Positions 1 to 7,900 of a stretch of 64,000 bases of DNA are shown piece by piece; the first letter of the stretch is position 1, and each line of letters starts with the position of its first letter. Where the stretch lies: contig NZ_JACSZV010000036.1 in the NCBI RefSeq assembly GCF_014472415.1, positions 1 to 64,000 on the forward strand, in the 5' to 3' direction. Both the position numbers and the translations under genes were made by a program. The notes under the pieces were generated by a model that had not been told where the DNA came from, did no database searches, and saw nothing but the letters and a program-made list of their open reading frames with translations. Source of the DNA: Pseudomonas sp. N40(2020). Lineage in GTDB: Bacteria > Pseudomonadota > Gammaproteobacteria > Pseudomonadales > Pseudomonadaceae.

Positions 1-14
1 GCTCCTACAAGGGA
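1..14. repeat. Tail of a REP element cut by the window edge
   Basis: The first bases (gctcctacaaggga) match the end of the REP arms seen at 29.6 kb and 62.1 kb, where ...ggcagctcctac closes the stem. The rest of the element would lie outside the window, so this is a weak call based on resemblance only. Confidence 0.35.
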
Positions 15-55
15 TGTCCATGGCTTGTTGTTGTGGTTGACCCAAGGCAACTGTG

Positions 56-1957
56 ATGAAATGCGACCCCACTCTCTATCGCGCAGCGCCGCCATCACTT
101 GCCGTGAAACCCCGTCTGATTCGTCATCTGTTCCTGCCGCCGCTGGTCATCGCCCTGATGATCGGCCTGGGCTTTATCGGCTTCTGGACCAGTGAGCATT
201 TTGGTATTCGCAGCCTCGGCGAGAACGGCCAGCGCCAACTGGAACTGCACGCCCGTGCGGTCGAGAGCGAGATCAGCAAATACACCTACCTGCCCAGCCT
301 GCTGGAACTGGAAACCAGTGTCCCGCAATTGCTGGCCGACCCGACCCCGGAACACCGGCAAACGGTCAATGCTTACCTTGAAGGCCTGAACCGGCGCAGC
401 CGCAGTCGGGCCATCTACGTGATGGACACCACCGGCCGCGTCATGGCCACCAGCAACTGGCGCGATGTCGACAGTTACCTGGGTGAAGACCTGTCCTTCC
501 GCGCCTACTTTCAGAAAGCCATACGGGGCGAACCCGGCCGCTTCTACGGGATCGGCAGCACCAACGGCGAACCCGGTTACTACCTGGCCCACGGCCTTGA
601 AGAACACGGCAAGATCGTCGGCGTCGCCGTGGTCAAGGTGCGTCTGGAAGCCATGGAAGAACGCTGGCAACGTGCGCGCCTCGAAGCGTTTGTCAGTGAC
701 GAAAACGGCATCATCATTCTCTCCAGCGATCCGGCGCGGCGTTTGAAGTCGGTGGTTCCGCTGAGCGACGAGACCAAGGAAAAACTCGCCCGCAGTCTGC
801 AGTACTACTGGTTCCCGCTTAATGAACTGCAACCGCTGGCAAGGGAGACATTGTCCGAAGGTGTGGAGAAACTCACCTTCCCGGCCAACAGCGAAGTCGA
901 TTCCGATGAAGACGACATCAGCTATCTGGCGCAGACCCGTCCCTTGAGCGACACACCGTGGAATTTCACCCTGCTCACGTCATTGCAGGATTTGCGGCGC
1001 GAAGCAATCAATCAGGGCATCCTGGTGGCCGTGGCGTTTGCTCTGGTGGCCTTCCTGCTGATCGCCTGGAACGAGCGACGCAAGGTCATCGCCACGCGCC
1101 TCGCCGCCCGCGAAGCCTTGCAGGAAGCCAACAATCAACTGGAGCGTCGGATTACCGAACGCACCGCCGACCTGCGCGCCAGCAACGATCGATTGAAGAG
1201 CCAGATCCGCGAGCGGCGTCAGGCCGAAGAGACGTTGCGCCGCGCCCAGGATGAACTGGTCCAGGCTGGCAAACTCGCCGCCATAGGCCAGATGTCCACG
1301 AGCATCGCCCACGAACTGAACCAGCCACTGGCAGCCATGCGCACGCTGTCGGGCAATACCGTGCGCTTTCTGGAGCGCGGTCAGCTGGATGTTGCCAGCA
1401 CCAATCTCAAGACCATCAATGACCTGATCGACCGCATGGGCCGGATCACCGCCAGCCTGCGTTCGTTTGCCCGGCGCGGTGACAACCACGGCCAGGCCAG
1501 CCTCGGCAAAGCCGTCGATGCCGCGCTGCAATTGCTCGGCGCACGCCTGGAGAGTTCGGCGCTGCAACTGCACCGGCAATTCATGGATGTGCAATTGCAT
1601 ATCGACCAGACCCGCCTCGAACAGATTCTGGTCAACCTGATCGGCAACGCGCTCGACGCCATGCAGGCGCAACCGCTGCCGGAGCTGTGGCTGGAAGGTG
1701 AAGAGTTCAACGGCAAATATCGCCTGCGGGTGCGCGACAACGGCCACGGCATCGACGTTGAAGCACGCAAGCATCTGTTCGAACCGTTCTTCACCACCAA
1801 ACCCGGTGAGCAAGGCCTGGGCCTGGGCCTGACCCTTTCCGCCAGCCTCGCCGCCGCCACGGGCGGGCATCTGGGTGTCGAACACCCGGCCAGCGGTGGC
1901 ACCACCTTCGTCCTCAGTTTACCGTTGGTAAGCCCTACTCCTGCCGAGCCAATATGA
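56..1957 (+). CDS. dctB: C4-dicarboxylate sensor histidine kinase DctB
   Basis: Inner-membrane sensor kinase that detects C4-dicarboxylates (succinate, fumarate, malate) in the periplasm and phosphorylates DctD. The 633-residue protein has a membrane helix at about 24-44, a periplasmic Cache-like sensor up to about 315, a second helix at about 318-340, a coiled coil, a HisKA box with SIAHELNQP (phospho-acceptor His419) and a HATPase domain with NLIGNALDAM, DNGHGI and GLGLTLS. All kinase motifs are intact. ATG 56 is chosen because AAGG lies 8 bases upstream; the GTG at 53 is closer than usual. The stop overlaps the dctD start by 4 bases (ATGA), so the pair is translationally coupled. The transporter gene it would control (dctA or dctPQM) is not in the window. 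Confidence 0.88.
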   Translation: MKCDPTLYRAAPPSLAVKPRLIRHLFLPPLVIALMIGLGFIGFWTSEHFGIRSLGENGQRQLELHARAVESEISKYTYLPSLLELETSVPQLLADPTPEHRQTVNAYLEGLNRRSRSRAIYVMDTTGRVMATSNWRDVDSYLGEDLSFRAYFQKAIRGEPGRFYGIGSTNGEPGYYLAHGLEEHGKIVGVAVVKVRLEAMEERWQRARLEAFVSDENGIIILSSDPARRLKSVVPLSDETKEKLARSLQYYWFPLNELQPLARETLSEGVEKLTFPANSEVDSDEDDISYLAQTRPLSDTPWNFTLLTSLQDLRREAINQGILVAVAFALVAFLLIAWNERRKVIATRLAAREALQEANNQLERRITERTADLRASNDRLKSQIRERRQAEETLRRAQDELVQAGKLAAIGQMSTSIAHELNQPLAAMRTLSGNTVRFLERGQLDVASTNLKTINDLIDRMGRITASLRSFARRGDNHGQASLGKAVDAALQLLGARLESSALQLHRQFMDVQLHIDQTRLEQILVNLIGNALDAMQAQPLPELWLEGEEFNGKYRLRVRDNGHGIDVEARKHLFEPFFTTKPGEQGLGLGLTLSASLAAATGGHLGVEHPASGGTTFVLSLPLVSPTPAEPI

Positions 1958-3282
1958 ACCACGACCTTAGTGTGCTGATCGTCGAAGACGACCCCCATGT
2001 ATTGCTCGGCTGCCAGCAAGCGCTGACGCTGGAAGACATTCCCTGCGTCGGCGTCGGCAGTGCCGAAGAAGCGCTGGAACGTGTCGGCGACAACTTTGCC
2101 GGGATCGTCATCAGCGACATTCGCTTGCCGGGCATCGATGGCCTGGAACTGCTGACCCGGCTCAAGCAACGCGACCGCAGTTTGCCGGTGGTGCTGATCA
2201 CTGGCCACGGCGACATCTCCATGGCGGTCGGCGCGATGCAAAAAGGCGCCTACGACTTCATGGAGAAACCGTTCTCCCCCGAGCGTCTGGTGGATGTCGC
2301 GCGGCGTGCGCTGGAGCAACGCAGCCTCGCCCGCGAGGTTTCATCGCTGCGCCGGCAACTGGCCGAGCGTGATTCTCTTGAAGGACGCATCATCGGTCGC
2401 TCGCCGGCCATGCAGAACCTGCGCGAACTGATCGCCAACGTCGCCGACACCTCGGCCAACGTGCTGATCGAAGGCGAGACCGGCACCGGCAAGGAACTGG
2501 TCGCCCGCTGCCTGCACGATTTCAGCCGCCGTCACAGCAAGCAGTTCGTCGCGCTGAACTGCGGCGGCCTGCCGGAGAATCTGTTCGAAAGCGAAATCTT
2601 CGGCCATGAAGCCAACGCTTTTACCGGCGCCGGCAAACGCCGGATCGGCAAGATCGAACACGCCGACGGCGGCACGCTGTTCCTCGATGAAGTGGAAAGC
2701 ATGCCGCTGCCGTTGCAGATCAAACTGCTGCGCGTATTGCAGGAACGCACCCTTGAACGCCTCGGTTCGAACCAGAGTGTGGCGGTGGATTGCCGGGTGA
2801 TTGCGGCGACGAAATCCGACCTCGACGAATCGAGCAAGGCTGGCGAGTTTCGCAGCGACTTGTACTACCGACTTAACGTGGTGACTCTGGAGTTGCCACC
2901 GCTGCGCGAACGCCGCGAAGACATCCTGCAACTGTTCGAACACTTCACTCAGCAATCAGCCCTGCGCTTCGACCGCGCGCTGCCGGAGCTGGACAATCAG
3001 ACCCTGTCGAACCTGATGAGCCACGACTGGCCGGGCAACGTGCGTGAACTGCGCAACGTCGCCGAGCGTTTCGCCCTGGGTCTGCCGGCCTTCAAGAAAT
3101 CCGGCGCCGGCAGCGCTGGCCAGGGCCTGGCGTTTGCCGAGGCGGTGGAAGCCTTCGAACGCAATTTGCTCAGCGATGCCCTGCAACGCAGCGGCGGCAA
3201 CCTGACACAGGCGAGCCTGGAACTGGGCATGGCCAAGACCACGCTGTTCGACAAAGTGAAAAAATACGGGCTGAGTCACTGA
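1954..3282 (+). CDS. dctD: Sigma-54-dependent response regulator DctD
   Basis: NtrC-family activator that turns on sigma-54 promoters of C4-dicarboxylate transport genes when phosphorylated by DctB. The 442 residues contain a REC domain (acidic pair EDD near the N-terminus, phospho-acceptor Asp55 in SDIRLPG), an AAA+ domain with Walker A GETGTGKE at 174-181 and Walker B TLFLDEVES, and a C-terminal Fis-type helix-turn-helix (GGNLTQASLELGMAKTTLF). The sigma-54 contact loop reads NAFTGA at 221-226 instead of the usual GAFTGA, a conservative change at the first position. It overlaps dctB by 4 bases, and its TGA shares bases with the ATG of the next gene, so three genes are tightly coupled. Confidence 0.88.
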   Translation: MNHDLSVLIVEDDPHVLLGCQQALTLEDIPCVGVGSAEEALERVGDNFAGIVISDIRLPGIDGLELLTRLKQRDRSLPVVLITGHGDISMAVGAMQKGAYDFMEKPFSPERLVDVARRALEQRSLAREVSSLRRQLAERDSLEGRIIGRSPAMQNLRELIANVADTSANVLIEGETGTGKELVARCLHDFSRRHSKQFVALNCGGLPENLFESEIFGHEANAFTGAGKRRIGKIEHADGGTLFLDEVESMPLPLQIKLLRVLQERTLERLGSNQSVAVDCRVIAATKSDLDESSKAGEFRSDLYYRLNVVTLELPPLRERREDILQLFEHFTQQSALRFDRALPELDNQTLSNLMSHDWPGNVRELRNVAERFALGLPAFKKSGAGSAGQGLAFAEAVEAFERNLLSDALQRSGGNLTQASLELGMAKTTLFDKVKKYGLSH

Positions 3283-3620
3283 TGGATCTACTACTGAAAG
3301 CCGCACTCGGCGCCGCCGTGGTCGTGATTCTCGCGGCACTGGCCAAGACCAAGAACTATTACATCGCAGGCCTGGTGCCGCTGTTTCCGACCTTTGCCTT
3401 GATCGCGCATTACATCGTCGGCAAGGGACGTTCGATTGATGACCTGAAGACCACGATCGTGTTCGGGATGTGGTCGATCATTCCGTACTTTGTGTACCTG
3501 GCGACGTTGTATGTGATGATCGACCGGATGCGGCTGGAGGCTTCGCTCGCCGTGGCGGCGGTGGCTTGGTTGATGGCGGCGACGGTGTTGGTGAGTGTGT
3601 GGATTCGCCTGCACAGCTGA
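3282..3620 (+). CDS. glpM: GlpM family small membrane protein
   Basis: A 112-residue, almost wholly hydrophobic protein with about four predicted membrane helices. The N-terminal block (AKTKNYYIAGLVPLFPTFALI) is the signature of the GlpM family of Pseudomonas, which was first linked to the glycerol regulon and alginate production; its molecular role is not settled. The start codon overlaps the dctD stop (TGATG), so it is probably co-translated with dctBD. That placement is a chromosomal association and does not show a role in dicarboxylate uptake. Confidence 0.75.
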   Translation: MDLLLKAALGAAVVVILAALAKTKNYYIAGLVPLFPTFALIAHYIVGKGRSIDDLKTTIVFGMWSIIPYFVYLATLYVMIDRMRLEASLAVAAVAWLMAATVLVSVWIRLHS

Positions 3621-3638
3621 GATTGAGATCAAGAGCAA

Positions 3639-3692
3639 CCCTCACCCCAGCCCTCACCCTAACCCTCTCCCTCAGGGAGAGGGTTAGGGGAT
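3639..3692. repeat. REP-like hairpin of the CCCTCACC...CTCTCCC family
   Basis: Runs of ccctcacc lead into ccctctccctcagggagaggg, a near-perfect hairpin. The same family occurs at 27721-27770 and 27849-27884. Lying between two convergent genes (glpM and the minus-strand hydrolase), it may also act as a bidirectional terminator or mRNA 3' stabiliser. Confidence 0.7.
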
Positions 3693-3710
3693 CTTGGCTT
3701 TTCATTGTTG

Positions 3711-4745
3711 TTACAAGAGTTTGGCACCCACCACCGGCTCAATCTGCGCCCAATGCGAAGTGTCTTCACGGTGCGCCTGCAAATACGGCAATACCGCCGC
3801 CAGCAACGGTTCCTTGAACGCTTCCTGAAACCGGTGGGCCAGCCCCGGAATCAACTTCAACTGACTGCCGCGAATGTGCGCCGCCAAATGCACGCCATGC
3901 ATCACCGGCAGCAACGGATCGGCCGTGCCGTGCACCACCAGCGTCGGCACGCGCAACTGGTTGAGCAGCGCCACCCGGCTCGGCTCGGCCAGAATCGCCA
4001 TGATCTGGCGCTTGACGCCTTCCGGGTTGAACGCGCGATCGTAAGAAGCCGCCGCTTGATGCAGCAACGCCTGGCGATCATCGCTGACCGCCGGGCTGCC
4101 GAGCGCCGCCAGTAAATCCGCCTGCTGCTCCAGCGCCACCTCTCGGTTCGGTGCACCACGCCGTGCCAGCAATTGCACCAGCGCCGCGTTGGGTGCCGGC
4201 AAACCTTCGGCGCCGGAGCTGGTCATGATCAGCGTCAGGCTCTCGACCCGTTGCGGCGCCATGGCCGCCATGTGCTGGGCGATCATGCCGCCCATGCTCG
4301 CGCCCAGCACATGGAATTGCTCGACATGCAGCGCGTCCATAAGGCCCAGCGCATCGTCGGCCATGTCGGTCAGACTGTACGGCGCCGCCACCGGCAGACC
4401 GAGTTTGTAGCGCAACACTTCAAACGTCAGATTGGCCTCGACCGGTGCCTGACGCCAGGTCGACAAGCCGACATCGCGGTTGTCATAGCGAATCACTCGA
4501 AAACCCTGCTGACACAGCGCCACCACCACTTCATCCGGCCAGTGGATCAACTGCCCGCCCAGGCCCATCACCAGCAACAGCGCTGGGTCCGATGCCCGGC
4601 CAATACTTTGGTAGGCAAGGCTGACCTGCGCCAGATCGACCCGTTCGGTTGGCACATTCACGTCGCAACGCGACGCCGCAGACGCCGGCAAACCGAACAA
4701 AAGCACGGCCAAAACGGCCGCGATTGATAAAAACATCTTGTGCAT
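3711..4745 (-). CDS. Exported alpha/beta hydrolase
   Basis: A 344-residue alpha/beta-hydrolase fold protein of unknown substrate. The start at 4745 gives a classical signal peptide (FLSIAAVLAVLLFGLPASAAS), so the mature enzyme is likely periplasmic. The nucleophile elbow is GASMGG (Ser150), the acid is in the GTADPLLP loop and the catalytic His is in GLAHRF near the C-terminus. The RYDNRDVGLS block is typical of the esterase/haloperoxidase-like branch. A longer reading frame continues upstream to 4877 but would bury the signal peptide and overlap the divergent promoter. No strong ribosome-binding site is visible. It is monocistronic, convergent with glpM and divergent from the giant gene at 4953. 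Confidence 0.75.
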   Translation of the reverse strand: MHKMFLSIAAVLAVLLFGLPASAASRCDVNVPTERVDLAQVSLAYQSIGRASDPALLLVMGLGGQLIHWPDEVVVALCQQGFRVIRYDNRDVGLSTWRQAPVEANLTFEVLRYKLGLPVAAPYSLTDMADDALGLMDALHVEQFHVLGASMGGMIAQHMAAMAPQRVESLTLIMTSSGAEGLPAPNAALVQLLARRGAPNREVALEQQADLLAALGSPAVSDDRQALLHQAAASYDRAFNPEGVKRQIMAILAEPSRVALLNQLRVPTLVVHGTADPLLPVMHGVHLAAHIRGSQLKLIPGLAHRFQEAFKEPLLAAVLPYLQAHREDTSHWAQIEPVVGAKLL

Positions 4746-4952
4746 GAAAAACACCGAAACGCAGAACCCCAGTAGAGCGCGAGTCTGATGAAGTTTGTAC
4801 AAGCGCGCTGCCACAGTTCGATGACAGTTTGATGAAGAGTGCCGAGTGGTCGCCCTGCGATATGTATGTACCGCCATGGCGGCCGACGATTTCCTTTGAA
4901 TGACGGGGACCAGAAGCGCATCCGCTGCTTCATTACACGAGCAATAGTTGCC
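4746..4952. promoter_or_regulatory. Divergent intergenic region (hydrolase / giant gene A)
   Basis: About 207 bases separate the start of the minus-strand hydrolase from the chosen start of the plus-strand giant gene, so both promoters must lie here or inside the genes. No clear -35/-10 pair, operator or hairpin could be picked out by eye. Confidence 0.4.
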
Positions 4953-7900
4953 ATGCCCGACCGTTTCATTACCGCCCTCTCAGATCCCGGCCCCGCAGCG
5001 ACACCGCCCTCCGGTCATTTACCCGCAAACCCCGACACCGGGCTGGCGCTGACGGCCTCGAGTCGTTGGCGCGACAGTAGCAAGGCGCTGCGTGAACTGT
5101 TCGCCGCAGTTCCGACCACGCGCGCGACACTCACTCGATTGCTCGAGCAGGAACTGGATCTTGGCGAGCCCGATATAGGCTTGCACTTTGCCGCCACCGA
5201 TCAACACGCCGAAAGGTTCATCCCGACGGTGCAGGCCTGTGCCTTTGTCTTTCAGCATCCGCTGCCGCAACGCGCAATTGATCTGCAATGCCGCGTGACA
5301 GGCCTGCCCGCTACTCACGCGCTGTTCGCCCTCACGCCGCTGCAATTGCTTGAACGGCTCAAGTCCCTGAATCTGCTGGAGGCATTGGACAGAAGCTGGA
5401 ATCAATACTGGGATGCACGCGCGCCCGGCACTCCGGTTTCACGCCGTGAACGAGCAAACCAGCTGTATCGCCAACATTTTGAGGCCACCGTCCAGACCGC
5501 CGTTGCCCAACGTCGCCTGAGCGCTGAAAGATTGCCTTCGTTAGTCGCACTGATGGACCCCAACACAAGCGATGCGACTGCCACCTGCGAACAGATTTCA
5601 CTGCTGTTGAGCAACGGCAGCAAAGTCAAATTCCCCGCTGCCTGGGTCATCAGCTTCGGTCACCAGCAGCCGCCAGTGCACTGGCTGTACCTGCCGTTGC
5701 GGCCCGAAGCATTCAAAGGCTTTGCACAGCGCAGCGAACTTGAGGCATGGATGTCCGCTCAGTCGCTGATTCCCAAGGGTTTGCCGCAAACCGGCCTGAG
5801 ATTCGAATACACCCCCAGAGACCTGCCATTGACCAGCGGCATGAGCGATCTGCTGACGCACTTTCGTCAGGCCCGCGTCGATGCGCTGCGCAGGGGAAGC
5901 GCCGGCAACAAGCCCGGATTCGCCGAACATGGCAGCAACGCCCTCGACTTCGCCGACCAGACAGACCGTCAACGCCAAACCGCCGCAGTATTCGGCGCAC
6001 CGCCCATATTTGAAGCGGTCATTGCCGATGAAGATGAACAGTCGCTGTTCGGCAGTCTGTATGAGGACATTCCCTGGGCCATGCGCCGGGCCGCGCTGAA
6101 CCGCCAGCGCGACGCGCTCGAAGCCCGGTTGGGAACGTCTGACGACAACGCGGCCCTGCAACCGGTCAAGGATTCGCAACACTCACTGGAAACCGCCGAG
6201 CAGTCAGCCGACACAGCCGCGACGGCCTTGTTGGGTCGCCAACGGCCCCTTGACCTGTTGACGTTCAATCGTGAGTTCACCGCCCTGCATCAGGCACACA
6301 AGGCCGGTCTGCTGGCTGAAGCTGATGTGCAACGGGCGCTTGAACAGATCAGCAGCCAAGAGCACGAACTGATCAAAGCCCTGCTCGACCCTCCGGACAA
6401 TCCCGGTAGCGCGCGTGTTGCGGCCAGCCTGGTTCTCTCTTCCAGCGAGACCGACGCTGATGCATCCGCGACCGAGATACTCCACGGCCCGTTTGTGATG
6501 ACGCACGCCGATGCCTTGTCCGACCCGACATCACCGCACAGTCTGTTGCTGTACTGGCCCGGCACCGGTGGAGGCTTGCAACGATTCGCCGATCGCAAGA
6601 CGCTCGCAAGCCAGATGTTCAAGATTGCCGAAAAGGACGCCGCACTCACCCTGCAGTTGAAAAAAATCAGCGGCGACCCACTGCATTACGCCCTCGACCA
6701 ACTGACCAGTGACTTCGAAACGCAGGCTGGCGTGATTCGTACACGCAACCCCGAGGCAACGGCAGCCACCGAGCGCAGCAGGCAGTTGCAGGCCCTGCGT
6801 GAACGTTTCAGGGCCGCTCTCCAGGTGCCCGTGCACGCAGCGCGAAGCCTGGCGTTTGCGCACCTGCTGGAGCAAAACCGCACCGTCACGTTGGCGGCGA
6901 ATCTGCCGGGCTGGCTACGGCAAATGTCGACCAGCGAACGCAGCGACCTGAAGGCACAGATCCAGGCCTACATCGCCGCGATGCACCGCAGCCACCAACT
7001 GCTGACGCTGGCCTTGCCGCCGCGTGATGACTTCACTCGTCAGCGTTTGCACCAGCGCTTGCGTCAGGACTTTTCGGTTGAGGGGCCGTTCTCGGTACAA
7101 ATCGATCTGCCCGACTCAGCCAGACTGCAAAAGCAATTGAGCGACGGCTCAACCATGACCACTCCGCAAAAACTGGTTGCGGTACCCAGCGCCACACGCA
7201 GTCAGTTTTCACTCGAGGACCTGGCGCAATCCAACATCGACAACACGCCGTCGATGCGCATGGAGTCGGAGTCCCTGCGCCTGCTGTTCATGAAAGTAGA
7301 GATCAGTGCCGACGACGAGCACGTTCGCAATGTCTTGAGCGAAGGCATCGACCATGAATATCTGCGCAAAATCCTGCCAGAGCTGGACTTGCCCATGGCT
7401 TACGAACAACGCATCCGTGAGGCTTTCATGGGGTCGCTCGGCGAATCCGCATTCGTGCGCGAACATCGCCGTGAATGCCTGCTCGAACCCTGGCGCCTGA
7501 TGCTCAAGATGCAGGGCGAATGTGCACGCCTGCAACAGCAGATCACCGCCAGTGATCTGCAGGTTTTCGACATTGCCATTGATGCCGACACATCACATGC
7601 CTGGACCCGTGGCGCCAGGCGTATCGTGCTTTTGCCGGTATTCCTCGGAGCCGGCGGCAAGGACACCCCCAATCAGGGGCCCGTCACGCTGTCGGGCCTG
7701 ACCTTTATCCAGGAACAGATCAGCGGGACAACATTGCTGTATGTCCCCGACAGCCCCGACGACCAGTTTCTGCGTCGGTACGACAGCCTTGAAGACGCGC
7801 GCAAGTCACTGTTCAAACTCTGCGAGCAAGACAAATGGATCCGCTTTCTGGCCGGTCGCGCCTTGCAAGGTGATGTGCGAGCCCATGAAATCCGCCTAGG

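Noticed and set aside
4839..4952. Upstream extension of giant gene A from 4839
   Set aside because: Runs into the divergent promoter, has no better ribosome-binding site, and the added residues look non-coding.
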